Source: Begonia masoniana
Lineage: Eukaryota > Streptophyta > Magnoliopsida > Cucurbitales > Begoniaceae
Length of the DNA stretch: 64,000 bases
Assembly: GCA_022432975.1 (NCBI GenBank)
Contig: CM039512.1
Coordinates: 7,452,858-7,516,857, forward strand
Direction of reading: 5' to 3'
Part shown: positions 12,201 to 24,332 of the stretch, one piece after another
How positions within the stretch are numbered: the first letter of the stretch is position 1
How the letters are laid out: every line of letters starts with the position of its first letter
Position numbers and translations under genes: made by a program
Notes under the pieces: generated by a model
Database searches by the model: none
Seen by the model: the letters and a program-made list of their open reading frames with translations, nothing else
Told to the model about the DNA's origin: nothing

Positions 12201-13283
12201 TCAATTCAGCAGGCGCCAATCTGTATGGATTCTTAGACACTGGCGCGGAGCTCGGATATACATCAATGATAAATTCGATCTCCCTGTCCGGCGGTAATCC
12301 GGGAAGATCGTCACGTCAAGGAATATCTTAGAGAATTCTCTGACTATAGGAATGTCACTCGACTTTACTCTACTAAGCAACTGAGTATCAACTACTATGG
12401 CCAAATAAATAGAGCACTCACCTTTAAACTGCTCGTTGACCTTCATGGAATAGGAAATAGGCGATCCACTCAATCTTTTCATCGCCTGATAAATAAACTC
12501 AACTTTACTCGGGGGTCAAAAGGTCACAATCCCGGATCGACAATCGATGGTGGCGAAGTGCTGTGAAAGTCAGTCCATCCCTAAGATAAGATCGTACCGC
12601 TCTATGCTCATAACTATCAAACGAGCATAAAGGGTAGTATCCCCCACTGAGATGACAATGCCCTGGAGAATACGATCTGACTGCATATGCTCTCCTGAAG
12701 GCAGCATCACTCTGTACTCGACCTCTGCTAACTCAGACTCTAATCTCAATCTAGTCATGCAAGCAGTTGAGATAAAAGAAAGTGTAACTCCCGTGTCTAC
12801 CAAAGAAAATACAGCTACGCCCATAATCAATATAGTATCTGCTATCACCGAGGGCTGAGCCTCATCGTCAACATCACCAGGCTCAATAAAGGCAAATATT
12901 TTCGGGGTCACTCTCCTCTGATTGGTAGCCGCTCTCGGACAGTTCTGAGCAAAATGGCCAACCTCTCCACATCTGTAACAACTGTTCGTGCCCAATCGAC
13001 AAGCGTCGTAGTGTTCCTTCTGGCACTTAGAACAAACAGGCTTCTGAGTAGCCCCTTGGACTTGCTTCCCCTTGCCTTGATCGTCTTTACCATCGTAGGG
13101 CCTTTTTGCACCCATCTGTTGTTGTTGTGGCTGTCCCTTCGGTTGCCAGCCCCTATTCTGAGGTCGTGGCTGTATCTCCCGAAAGAACCCTCTAGCTGGC
13201 TCTCTCGGTTTTGCATAACTCTGATCAACAGCCTCAATCTCAAGTGCCCTGGCCACAATCTCATCGTAGTTCACATTTTGCAC
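12201..13283 (-). pseudogene. gypsy-2 gag C-terminus (zinc knuckle) and aspartic protease
   Basis: 13283-12570 is a 237-codon frame. It has a Gln-rich linker, Cys pairs (CSKCQKEHYDAC), a CX2CX4HX4C knuckle (CYRCGEVGHFAQNC) that binds the RNA template in this family, and the protease active site DTG in LVDTGVTLSFIS. It ends in LILGMD where the family continues with Trp. A second frame at 12482-12201 continues the protease-RT linker (a degenerate [12 protein letters not shown] block). Gag and protease therefore are followed by several disruptions. Confidence 0.88.
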
Positions 13284-13313
13284 TCCTGATATTATAAGAC
13301 TTTTCCGAATTTC

Positions 13314-13920
13314 CTAACCAAGCACTTGCACAAATCTGTGTACCTTATCCTCATTAATGCTAACCTGACGCGACGCGAATCGGGACAGGGCCTCAAACCT
13401 CCTCACATAGTCGGCATTCGAACCAACCTGCCGCAACTGCATGAACTCTACCATCTTCGCCTCCCGCACTGTATGACTGAAGTACTTATCATAGAATATC
13501 ATTTTAAAATGCTCCCAACTCATAATCGTCACGTCGGTGGTTGCCTTGATGGAATCCCACCAAAATCGGGCATCCAGTGCTAAGTGGTAGCTCACCAACG
13601 CAACATTCTCTCCGTCATCAATGCTTGCGTAGGCCAGCATGTCCTCCATGGTTCGAATCCACTCCTCGGCTGAAGAGGGATCCGTAGATTGCCCATTGAA
13701 CACGGGGGGTTAGAGCTTCTGGAATCTCTCCATCCCACGATTACCCGGAGTCGCTGTCTCCCGAGCTCTAGCACCTTCACGCTCTATTAGGGTGCCCAGC
13801 TGCTGGGACTGTCTCTCCATTTGTTGGGCCTGTCACTCCATGTGTTGGGACTGTTGGGCAATAAAGTCGTTAAAGTAGTCTATTGTATCGTCTCTATCAT
13901 CTCGGTCATTTCCTCGACGC
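13314..13920 (-). pseudogene. gypsy-2 gag N-terminal part
   Basis: 13703-13314 contains the retrotransposon gag core (TDPSSAEEWIRTMEDML, ARFWWDSIK, FYDKYFSHTVREAKMVEFMQLRQ, YVRRFEALSRFA, KVHRFVQVLG). The family Met would lie further upstream, around the CAT at 13922-13924, in another frame; a TAA at about 13704-13710 separates the parts. Gag forms the virus-like particle in live elements. Confidence 0.85.
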
Positions 13921-14072
13921 ACCATATTTCTACAACTCCTATAAAGGTTAAAAGAAAATAAATCTAAGAAATCGAAATCAAATAAAACTTTTAAACATAC
14001 TTACAGTTGAGGAAGGATGTCCGCGTAGTGGTTGTGCAGTCGAGCAGTCTACAGAACCGTTTTTAAAACCCG

Positions 14073-14092
14073 GAGGCTCTGATACCATAAAT
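14073..14092 (-). other. Primer-binding site of gypsy-2
   Basis: On the minus strand, TGGTATCAGAGCC follows the 5' LTR end after a short spacer. It matches the initiator Met-tRNA 3' end used by most plant LTR elements. Confidence 0.9.
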
Positions 14093-17000
14093 TGTAGCAA
14101 CCCTAATACTGTACCCTTATTTTTCTCGTATATTTTTTTTTATCATCATACCCTTTTACTATCTTTGTAAACCTCGTAACGTTTGAGCGGAATTTAAATC
14201 GTAGACTAAATTGTTAAAATCGTTCGTAACTATTTTGAAAACCACTTTAATAAAACTTAAAACAATTGAAATAAAACAATTAAAACAAATGTTTAAAACA
14301 ATTAAAAACATTTAAACCATCAGCCAAACCATCAGCCAAAGCACTGAGGGGTAGAAGGGACATTTGTCCCAAAATCTATAGGGGCGATCGATCGCCCATA
14401 TCATGCGATCGATCGTCAACATACAAAAATGGGGGGGGGGGGCAAACGATCGCACCCCATAGTGGCGATCGATCGCCAGGCTCTATGGAAAAATTCCAGA
14501 GAACGGCGATCATCCTGCCGATCGACGGCGATCGATCGGCAGGTTCCCTGCCTTCTTCACCATTTTTTTTCTTCCCTCTTTCTTTCTCTCCTTTTTCCTG
14601 CATACTTATACACATAACCTACACTAAAACTTCAACATACACTACTCCATAAACACGTAACATACAATCGTTCAAACCTCACCCATTTCACACTTCACCA
14701 ATCACCCAAAATAAACGACTCAAAACACATTTAAAACATAACCCGATTTCGTAAAAACGAACCGCATGGATCCATTTAAAAACTAAACATTTCCTCGTAT
14801 TCAAAATCACCAAGCGGTTTATAAAATAGTTTCCAAAATGTTTAAAAACATCAAAACATAAACCTATCAACTAATCAAATCTCAAACATCCTAATATGTT
14901 CAATCTATACAATTTCTTCTACGATCTATCCATTGTATCCCCAAAATACTTACATACATTTACTTCCCAAAGGGTCAAAAGGTGACTCGACTGCCCAGCA
15001 CACTCCCATGGGCCATCCTCCATCAACTGCATCATTCCTCAGGTGGAGGGATCTCGTCCTCACCTTGCTCAATGTCACTTACATCATAAAGACACCTATG
15101 AGATAAAAATCTCAGTAAATTCTACGTAAATGCCTATGCATGATTATGTATGCTCAATGCTATAAAAACCGTCCATGTCATTTCATATATCAGTACGTGT
15201 CAGTCTATGGTTATCGGAAACTCTCGACAGATAGATGGAGCACGTCAAGCGAGTAGACAGCCAACACCATCTGAAGGGAGGAAAACCTGCTCACCACAGA
15301 ACGCCAGGTCTGAACCTCATCCCCGATAACCCCATGTCATGGTTGTTTACTGTGATACTTTACTTGCCTTTACATGCGTGTTCTTTTCATGAAATCTATG
15401 CGTAAATTCATTTTCATGACGTTTTGAAACCATGATGCATGAACAGTTCAATATAAACATACATAAAGAGCATACCATCAAAACGCTACAAATACCATCA
15501 AAACACTACAAATACCGTCACAGCAATCAACCTATAAAGCAACCGAACCTAAACTACCCAACCAAAATAATTAGACAAAACAATGACCAACATAAACAAT
15601 TAAGCACCAACGTATCAAATCTCAAACATCCTAATATGTTCAATCTATACAATTTCTTCTACGATCTATCCATTGTATCCCCAAAATACTTACATATATT
15701 TACTTCCCAACGGGTCAAAAGGAGCCTCGACTGCCCAGCACACTCCCACGGGCCATCCTCCATCAACTGCATCATTCCTCAGGTGGAGGGATCCCGTCCT
15801 CACCTTGCTCAATGTCACCTACACCATAAAGACACCTATGAGATAAAAATCTCAGTAAATTCTACGTAAATGCCTATGCATGCATGTGTGCTCAATGCTA
15901 TAAAAACCGTCCATGTCATTTCATATATCAGTACGTGTCAGTCCATGGTTATCGAAAACGCTCGACAGATAGATAGGGCATGAAATCTATGCGTAAATTC
16001 ATTTTCATGACGTTTTGAAACCATGATGCATGAACAGTTCAATATAAACATACATAAAGAGCATACCATCAAAACGCTACAAATACCATCAAAACACTAC
16101 AAATACCGTCACAGCAATCAACCTATAAAGCAACCGAACCTAAACTACCCAACCAAAATAATTAGACAAAACAATGACCAACATAAACAATTAAGCACCA
16201 ACGTATCAAATCTCAAACATCCTAATATGTTCAATCTATACAATTTCTTCTACGATCTATCCATTGTATCCCCAAAATACTTACATATATTTACTTCCCA
16301 ACGGGTCAAAAGGAGCCTCGACTGCCCAGCACACTCCCACGGGCCATCCTCCATCAACTGCATCATTCCTCAGGTGGAGGGATCCCGTCCTCACCTTGCT
16401 CAATGTCACCTACACCATAAAGACACCTATGAGATAAAAATCTCAGTAAATTCTACGTAAATGCCTATGCATGCATGTGTGCTCATCAAGCGAATAGACA
16501 GCCCACACCATCTGAAGGGAGGAAAACCCGCTCACCACAGAACGCCAGATCTGAACCTCATCCCCGATAACCCCATGTCATAGTTGTTTACTGTGATACT
16601 TTACTTGCCTTTACATGCGTGTTCTTTTCATGAAATCTATGCGTAAATTCATTTTCATGACGTTTTGAAACCATGATGCATGAACAGTTCAATATAAACA
16701 TACATAAAGAGCATATCATCAAAACGCTACAAATACCATCAAAACACTACAAATATCGTCACAGCAATCAACTTATAAAGCAACCGAACCTAAACTACCC
16801 AACCAAAACAATTAGACAAAACAATAACCAACATAAACAATTAAGCACCAACGTATCCTCAACACAATTTTTGACATATGGTGTAGGTCAATCGGCCACA
16901 GTAAGTCACGAGAACTTACCTCGTGCGCGTTGAACTTCAAGCTCCGTCCACAAGCGTTGTTCACCTAAGCAATTTCACAACAATCGTCGTTAAAATGCGT

Positions 17001-17906
17001 TTAAACATTAAACATTTAAATTTACGAAATCCTTAACTAAGGAAATTTCTAAAATTCTAACTTAACTAATCGAGGCATTTTAACAACAATTAAAGCTCGA
17101 TACCTCGAAACCGCCATTAACGAGTTTTTTCAAAACTTCAAAAATCGATAATCCTTAACATTCCACAACGAATCGACTAAACACGTCCAATAATCATCAA
17201 TACGTCCATTATACAGACTAATACGACAAACCTATCGATTTCTAGCCCTAAACCACGTTTTTAAAGAAACCCTAAACGAAACCTCAATCGTTAAATGACC
17301 CGAAAACTACGAATAAACTTTTCAAAACCATAGAACCTCACCTAGAATCGAGTTTGGGGAAGGATTTGCGAAGAATCGGAGTCGTTGGAGCGGAGAACGG
17401 TTGTCGGCAGAGGAGAACGCGTGAAGGAGGAGGAGAAAATCGTCGCGGAGGAAATCCCAAAGAAGAAAAGGCGTGGAGTGTTGATGGAGAAGAAGACTTG
17501 TGATTTTTTTATTAAACTTTTACTTGGCAATTTACTATTTTGCCCTTCCTTTGATTTTCTATTTGTTTCGTCCTTTGTTTCGTTATTTAGCTAACGGTTC
17601 GGTTTCTCCAAAATTCCTTATTTCACCAATTATTCCAACTTATTACTAGGGTTCAATTAAAACTTTTCGTTCACAAATCGGACCTCATTTACTATTTTTA
17701 CCACAACGTCCTTTATATTACGATAAACGTAAATCTCGTAAAATTAGCGTTAAACTCCTAAAATTTTCAAAATTTTCTTAAAATCCATATTAATTATTAG
17801 GATCGTATTAACACTTTCTTTTCACGAAACCTACTTAATTCGACACAATTACTAAAATGTCATTATTCACATATATTACAAAAATCCCGTAAGTCTGGGT
17901 GCTACA
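14093..17906 (-). repeat. gypsy-2 5' LTR, expanded by tandem duplication
   Basis: 3814 bp against 2542 bp for the 3' LTR. The extra length comes from a segment equal to 7650-8389 of the other LTR, present three times: 14876-15615 (full, 740 bp), 15616-16206 (591 bp, internal deletion) and 16207-16856 (650 bp, a different deletion). Units two and three share an identical 437-bp stretch. The terminal 5' and 3' parts match the other LTR. Confidence 0.92.
14876..16856. repeat. Three tandem units inside gypsy-2 5' LTR
   Basis: Units begin CAAATCTCAAACATCC at 14876, 15616 and 16207 and end ...CACCAACGTAT. Unit two lacks about 149 bp around the CGTCAAGCGAATAG region; unit three lacks about 90 bp just before it. 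The open frames seen in units two and three (identical 145 codons) are by-products of the duplication, not genes. Confidence 0.93.
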
Positions 17907-18480
17907 ATCACCATGGAGAAATACATTCTGAACGTCGAGCTGCTTGATAGACCACTGTCGAGAAACAACAATGCTCAGTAGAAGTCGAATGGTAGCTGGT
18001 TTTATCACCGGACTGAAGGTTTCATAAAAATCAAGCCCTAGTGTTTGTTGAAATCCCTTCGCAACTAGTCGGGCTTTAAATTGATCTATTGAACCATCAG
18101 GACAAAGTTTGATTCGGTAAACCCATTTCGAACCAATAACCCGCGAGCAACTGGGTTTCGGAACAAGGGTCCAAGTGCCTTGAGACAGCAGAGCACTGAA
18201 CTCTGTTTTCATAGTTATACGTCATTCATCATGTTGAGAGGCTTCACTGAACGATGCTGGTTCACAGAGCAAGTTACTCGTAACAGGGAAGAACATTTTT
18301 GGTTTGAAGATGCCGAATTTTGACCGCGTAACAATCGGATGATCATTTACAGTCGGTGGATCCGGTATCTTCCCTTTAATGTGATCATGCCAAGATGACG
18401 AAGAAGAAAGAGAAGAGCCAGAGATGGACTGAATGAAGGAGTTACTGGTTTGAGGATTTTGGGAGAAGATGCGGGTAGAA
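17907..18480 (-). pseudogene. copia-1 reverse transcriptase, 5' half
   Basis: The frame at 18212-17912 carries the copia RT N-terminal blocks TWTLVPKP, GSKWVYRIK, KARLVAKGFQQ, ETFSPVIKPATIR and QLDVQNVFLHGD. It then meets the gypsy-2 insertion (17907-17911 is the ATCAC duplication). Upstream, 18480-18213 reads in other frames as the integrase-RT linker. This half and the YVDDI half at 5750-6885 are one domain separated by 11 kb. Confidence 0.9.
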
Positions 18481-19622
18481 GTGGGATGTCACAGAGTGGT
18501 AGGTATGAGTGGAAGGGTAGTGATAATAGGTGCTGGGGAAGATGACACGAGAGACATTGATCTGGTAGCCAAGGGAAAGGAGAAATCGTTAAAAACTACA
18601 TGTCGTGAGACATATAATTTTCCAGAGGAAGGTTGAAGGCAAATGTAGCCTTTATGACTGGTACTATAACCAAGAAAAACGCAGGAACTCGACCAAAATT
18701 CCAGTTTGTGATGGTTATATGAACTTAAAAAGGAAAAATACTGACAACCAAAAATACAAAGGTGTGAGTAAGACGGAATTTTGTTATAAAGTATTTGAAA
18801 TGGAGATTTATTTGAGAGAGGTTTTGATGGTAGCCTATTAATTAGATATATAGCCATGTTAAAAGGCAAAAGACCAGAAAGAGAGAGGCATGGAAGCCGG
18901 GGCTAGAAGAGTTAACCCCATTTCCACAACCTATCGATTTTTACGTTCAACACGGCCATTTTGTTATGGAGTATATGGACAGAAAATTTTATGTAAAATC
19001 CCTTGTGTTAAAAACCATTTTGAGAGGGACCGAAATTCGCCACCTCAATTTGATCTAACCCATTGTATCCGGCAATCAAATTGAGTTTGGATCATTTTGC
19101 GAAAAAGAATAAAAGTATTATAGGTTTCATTTTTTGAATGAATATGGTATATCCAGGTGAACCTGGAAAAATCATCCACAAACAGTATAAAATACTTAAC
19201 TCCAGTAACCGAAGAAACATGGGAAGGCTCCCATAAATCAGTGTGAACTAAATCAAATATTACAGTGGCACGAGATAGAGAGTTTGGAAATGGTAATCGG
19301 TGATATTTAGCTACCAAGCATGAAGGACAAACATTTATATGTTCAGACATATTAAAGGATAAATGACAACTAGAAAAAACAGATTTGATAATTTGTGATG
19401 GTGGATGTCCCAGCCAAGAGTGCCACAAATTTGAAGGGTTGCTGGAGACGATGTGAAGTTGAGCAGAGGAGGGCCGACTTGGGGAGGAAGGGCAAACTCG
19501 ATACAGACCATTGTCAAGAATTCCCCAGAGGAGAATGTTGCGAGATATCTGATCCTTGACCACAAAAAAAGGAAGGGTGAAATTCAATAAAAGCTTTATT
19601 GTCGAGACATAATTGTAAAACA
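18481..19622 (-). pseudogene. copia-1 integrase with GAG-pre-integrase domain
   Basis: 19623-19045 contains the HHCC zinc region (LWHSWLGHPP, then CPSCLVAKYHRLPF), the first catalytic Asp in LVHTDLWEP, and FVDDFSRFTWIY. 19100-18855 holds QNGRVERK with flanking stops. 18869-18489 gives the C-terminal blocks MAIYLINRLPS, FGCQYFSF, CVFLGYSTSHKGYIC and SRHVVFNDFSFP. TAA and TAG codons at about 18950 and 18985 and frame changes make it non-functional. The 18855-19103 segment was copied into gag at 20338-20588. Confidence 0.9.
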
Positions 19623-20337
19623 CTGAGCAGATTGTTCTGCAGAGAGGGAGAGTGATAAACAGTGCTTAAGACTAAAGGGAAGGAACAAGTTGGTAGAAAA
19701 GCATGACCAACATTGGAGATAGAAGAAATCTTACCATTTCTGACTGTAATATAATCATCACCTGAATACGTTGTGGCCGATTCCAGCATGTTTAAGTGCT
19801 GAGTGAAGTGGTGAGACGCTCCATAATCCATATACCAAGACGGGTCGATTGTGGCGCTTGCTGAAAGTTGTGATAGTGTTTGTTGAGCCGATTGTGCTGG
19901 GAGAACAGCAGAGAAATTCCGTGGGAAATTTGTGATAGGCTGGTATTGTAGATTGGTTCTGTGATAGCACACATTAGCACTGTGACCTGGTTTGAGACAA
20001 ATCTGACAGCAAGGGTGAAACTGTGGTCTATTTGGTGAAGAGAAGGATTGAGGTGCGGGATTTGGAGGGGTCAGAAGTAAAGGATTGGAGAAAATAGGTC
20101 GTGGTCCTCGTGGTCTGTTAGCAGTGAAGGATGAATGAGGACCAGGTGGGGAGGGAAATTTTGGTCTCGGTTTATTGTTGCCCAAATTTGTGAAGTTGGC
20201 TTGAAGGGAACTTAGTGAAGTTATAGCTGTTTGGCGTTAGATCATTGCGTCATAGCTTAACAGCAAGCTGTTGAGCTCTTCAACAGATGGCTGATCAGTG
20301 CGAGTAGAGATTGACGTAACAAATGAGTTGTATAGCA
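19623..20337 (-). pseudogene. copia-1 gag C-terminus and protease
   Basis: The frame from 20185 contains a Pro/Ser-rich linker, a CX2CX4HX4C knuckle (CQICLKPGHSANVC, about 19970-20015) and the protease site WYMDYGASHHFT (about 19810-19845). The family has DSGA/DTGA there, so DYGA is a substitution at the residue next to the catalytic Asp. LPTCSFPLVLSTVYHSP-type sequence and NLLSVLQLC follow. Confidence 0.88.
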
Positions 20338-20588
20338 GTGTTAAAAGGCAAAAGGCCAGAAAGAGAGAGGCATGGAAGCCGGGGCTAGAAGAGTTAACCC
20401 CATTTCCACAACCTATCGATTTTTATGTTCAACGCGACCATTTTGTTATGGAGTATATAGACAGGAAATTTTATGAAAAATCCCTTGTGTTAAAAACCTT
20501 TTTGAGAGGGACCGAAATTTGCGACCTCAGTCTGATCTAACCCGTTTTATCCGGCAATCAAATTGAGTTTGGATCATTTTGTGAAAAA
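20338..20588 (-). repeat. Duplicate of the integrase-core segment inserted in copia-1 gag
   Basis: About 250 bp nearly identical to 18855-19103, in the same orientation, including the QNGRVE block and its preceding TAA. In its gag position it has no sense; flanking sequence on both sides is gag. Confidence 0.9.
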
Positions 20589-20904
20589 CCGATTCCTCAA
20601 TAGCTGCTAATGTGTTGCAAATGCTTCTGAACTTTTGGACATAAGCCATAGCACTGAGACCATCCTTACGAAAAATTTTGTAAACTCAAGCAAAGTTTCG
20701 ATAACCGCACAAAGGATGAGGCGACATACAGTTGTTCAAGTGCTTCCCAGATTTCGAAGGTAAAGGAGTATCTGACTAGTTGTCCGAGCAGCTGTTCGTG
20801 GACTGATGCATAGATCCAACTCATTATGAGGTGGTTATACCTCTGCCAGGAGAGAAACTCAAGATTGAGACAATGAGGGTGAGCTTCATCGTTACTGGGA
20901 GGAC
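20589..20904 (-). pseudogene. copia-1 gag, middle part
   Basis: Minus-strand frames give the copia gag blocks LEFLSWQRYNHLIMSWIYAS and HEQLLGQLVRYSFTFEIWEALEQLY (about 20750-20880), then AMAYVQKFRSICNTLAAIEE (about 20600-20660) in a shifted frame. Solo LTR-C interrupts it at the AGGAC duplication (20900-20904). Confidence 0.85.
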
Positions 20905-23472
20905 TGTAACGCCCGGGTTTTTGGGTTTTTGGGTTTTACGCTACATAAGATTATATTCGTAAAAAAAAAATAGTAAATTGAACCCGTTTTACGAACGAAA
21001 AGTTTTGTTAAAACCCTAGGAGTAAGTTGAAATATTTGGAGGAATAAGAAAATTTCAGAGAATCCAAATCGATAGGTTAAATAGCAAATTAATTAGAAGA
21101 ATAGGTTAAAGGGCAAAATAGTAATTTGTTATGTAAAATTTTAATAAAAACACAATTCCCCTCTTCCTTCTTCACTTTTACGAAAAACCTCCAGAACAAA
21201 TTTCTCTCCTCCCTTTGGCGACATTTCACCCTTCCCTTCGACGTTCTCCTTCGGCCGATCATCTCTTCTTTTTTCGGTGATTTCTCTTCCTGTATTCTTC
21301 CACAATTAAGCCCAAGGTAAGTTTCGAGCGTCATACATGTATTGTTTTTCCATTTTTATGGTTGTATTTCATTAGGGTTTGATTAGGTTTTTACGAGAAA
21401 TTATCGGTTTATGTTAGAAATTGACTTAGTTATTAATTGATGGTTATTAATGATGTATTGATGGTGGTTGTTGATAATAAGTTGGAATTTGGAGGTTGAA
21501 TGGTGTAAAAGTCATTAATGCTAGGTTATTGAATTTGTGAGCACCATGTGCTCGATAGAATGCCCGAATGAAGTAAATTGAAGCTTTATGAAATTTGCCT
21601 TAGCTAGGAGTTTCGATTTGTTTTAGAGAGAGTTTATGTAGAATCGATTCTAACGATGAATTGTGAAATGCCTTAGGTAAACCAAACTTAAGGACGGTGC
21701 TCGGCATTTCTAAGGACGCCAGGTAAGTGTGTGTTAGGTTTTCGACCCTTAAGACCCTACGTCGTATCGATGCTAGGATATAAGTGTGATGATGATGTTT
21801 AACGGTTGTAGGGTTTTGGTGAGTCGGGTAGCCTCGGATAAAACGTTAGCTATTAGTTATGTGTTTTTGTTCGCTTACGAGCTAAGTATGTTTAAGAAAT
21901 GATTATGAATCGTCTTTGATGAATGTTATACGTGTAATTCCCTAATGCATCATGTTTTCCCGAAAAGAGCACACGAAACGTTTTATAAACATGTTTTTAT
22001 GAAAAGCAAAGTAAAGGATGAAAACGAAGTAATGATCTCACGAGATAAGTTATGTGTTCTCACGGGGCAAGTCATGTGTTCTCACGGGGCAAGTCATGTG
22101 TTCCCACGGGGCAAGTATGTGGTCTACGGGGTAGACGGCTATGAAATGTTAAAGAAAAAAAAATGAACATGTTTTTACAAAAGTCATGCATTCATGTATA
22201 TGTTATGTTTATTGCACTCCTTACTAAGCATTAGGTTTACAGTTTAAATCGTATGATGTAGGTGACGAGATCGAAGGTGAGGAACCTCCTCTTGATGATA
22301 AAGCATAGGTGGTGGACGAATGGTGCTCGTGGCGATGGGAAGTGTCTTGGCAAGGCTTACCGACCCGTGGGTGTGCTCCGAGCGATTTTTGGTAAATGTT
22401 TGTGATTATGATAGACTTAAGATTAGTTGAATTGGATTTTTGGTTGTATAGTGAATTTTCTTGGAGATAATGTTTATTTTGGATGGTTTTATATATGGGT
22501 TTACCTGTTGGATGATTTTATGAGTTTCCACTGCTTGTTTGATATGGATGAAATGGATTTGATGATTAAAGTTTGGATTTGTTGATTTAGGTCGGAATTG
22601 ATGATTTTAGGATGAGGTTTTCAAGTAAATGGGTGTGTATATTTGGTGGAGATATGTGTAAATGAATAGAGGATATTTTATGGATGTATTTTTGGTGAAA
22701 AGGTGGAGAAATTAGCAAAGGAAAGGAGAAGAAAGGTGGAGGCACGTTGGGTTGCTGGGAGGCGCGCGGGTTGCATGCTTGGCGCCTGTAGGCGCGCAGG
22801 GTGCACGCGGCGCAGTGTGCGTGGCCGACGTACACTAGGCGTGCGAAGCGTGCGGCGCAGGGTGGGCGTGATGGCCCGCCTAGGAGTGTCGACCTTTGAA
22901 GTTGTTAAGCCATACCAGGTGTCGACCAGTTTCACCAGGTGTCGACCGAAGTTGCGAAGAGTTGCAACCCGAGACGATTCAAGTGTCGACCCCGCCTAGG
23001 GGTGTCAACCCTTGAAGTTGTTAAGCCATACCAGGTGTCAACCGAAGTTGTGAAGAGTTGCAACCCGAGACGATTCAAGTGTCGACCACGCGTGTGGGCG
23101 CGCGATAGACGCGCAGGTGCTCGCGAGGTTGGCACGCGGCGATGTGCGATGCGCGCGCTACATGCTCACGTGGGGCGCGCGCGCAGGGTGCGCGAGGGGC
23201 GCGCGCGCCGAATGCTTAGGTGCACCCCATGCATGCCATCCTCCATGATTTGAAATCCCAAGTCCTAAGTGATGTTTCCCGGCCTTAGACGAGTCGTTTT
23301 AATTACGTGTTAAGCTAGACCATAAATGTCGATAGAGGAGGATTGATTGAGTCCGTTCTTTAATGATTTAAGAGGAAAATGAAAAAAAAATTGCATGTGA
23401 ACGAGCGAGGGTTAAGAGAAATGTAAGTCATTGTAAGTCCGTGGCGGCCATGACGGGGTTGGGGTCGTCACA
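20905..23472 (+). mobile_element. Solo gypsy LTR (LTR-C) inserted in copia-1 gag
   Basis: 2568 bp starting TGTAACGCCCGGG and ending GGGGTCGTCACA, flanked by AGGAC (20900-20904 and 23473-23477). No internal region. Landmarks: donor GTAAGT after 21316, exon B 21677-21722, GTAAGT at 21723, acceptor TAG ending 22261, short frame ending TAG at 22306-22308. It also has a 23-bp minisatellite at about 22040-22110 (ATGTGTTCTCACGGGGCAAGTC units) and a GC-rich region at about 22740-23220. Confidence 0.95.
22740..23220. repeat. GC-rich repeat island of LTR-C
   Basis: Very high GC, with CGCGCG runs. A unit of roughly 110 bp containing GTGTCGACC, the CCATACCAGGTGTCGACC motif and GAGTTGCAACCCGAGACGA occurs about twice (22885-22990 and 23000-23085). 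Long open frames here reflect base composition. Confidence 0.8.
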
Positions 23473-23676
23473 AGGACAGAGGCGAGACCCAGTAAGAACG
23501 TCTTCGATTCCATTCGCGATGACAACCTTCAGCAGCTAATTTTTCCAAATAAGAAAGTTTGATTCGTCGAGCTTGATCGTTAGTAGTTGATTTGCAGAAG
23601 GCAGGTGAGGGAGGGGCGGCAATGGTGAAGAAGATGAAGGGGATAGGTCAGCTGTAGTGCTATGTGAAAAAGCCAT
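23473..23676 (-). pseudogene. copia-1 gag N-terminus with start codon
   Basis: The ATG at 23676-23674 opens a frame beginning MAFSHSTTADLSPSSSS, rich in Ser and Pro, then LLTIKLDESNFLIWKN, the typical copia gag opening (substrate-binding LDESN and FLxWK). A TAG replaces the codon after WKN. Sequence continues across LTR-C into 20904. The Harbinger element lies between this ATG and the primer-binding site. Confidence 0.88.
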
Positions 23677-24332
23677 TTTTTATTTAAAAAAAAAAACGAA
23701 AGAACTCTTTAGAGCATCTCCAATGGGATGATGCATTTTCTCAAATTTGAGAAAATGCATCATCCAAGCTCCAATGGGATGCCAAAATAAATGGCATAAT
23801 GCCATTTTGATCCAAACATGAATAGTGATGATGCAAATTTGCATCACCACTGTTCATCCATGCTATTTTTTTTCAGTCCTTCTATTTATTTTAAATTGTA
23901 AATATATCTTTTTTTTAATTTATGTATTAATTTATTTCAATATGATATTTAATAATCTAATTGTTGTAATTAGTACTAGTTAAAATGTTAAAAGATATTA
24001 AAAATAATTAATATTAAATTTAATATTCCTAAAAATTTGACTTATTTGATATTTTACATAAAATAGGATAGTTGTATTGATATTAGTACAACTCAAAATT
24101 ACATATTCCTAAAAAAAAAAAAAATTACAACCACATTATACATAACAAACTCAATAAAATTACAAATATTAACTTCAAATTGCAAAAATAACTAAAAACT
24201 ACATAGACAACAGAAATTACAAAATACATAAATATTACTTTAAATGACAGAAATTACATAAATTTAAATAACTTTCAACTTCAAATTACATCAAATAACT
24301 AAAAATTACATAGACACAATACAGCTAACATA

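Larger units (their letters stand above)
6886..17906 (-). mobile_element. gypsy-2: complete Ty3/gypsy element inserted in copia-1
   Basis: The element has two LTRs (6886-9427 and 14093-17906), an internal gag-pol on the minus strand, a polypurine tract and a primer-binding site. Exact ATCAC duplications flank it (6881-6885 and 17907-17911). Its pol has the order protease, reverse transcriptase, RNase H, integrase, typical of Ty3/gypsy, and a chromodomain-like tail. Long LTRs and the Met-tRNA primer site fit the Tekay/Del lineage (inference). All frames are broken, so it is not autonomous. The 5' LTR (right) is 1.27 kb longer than the 3' LTR because an internal segment was amplified. Confidence 0.95.

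Noticed and set aside
15432..16460. Two identical 145-codon open frames
   Set aside because: They lie in duplicated LTR units on the non-transcribed strand; their identity comes from recent tandem duplication, and one copy in the other LTR is broken.
22703..23253. Arg/Ala-rich open frames on both strands
   Set aside because: Caused by the GC-rich island of LTR-C; open on both strands and full of simple repeats.
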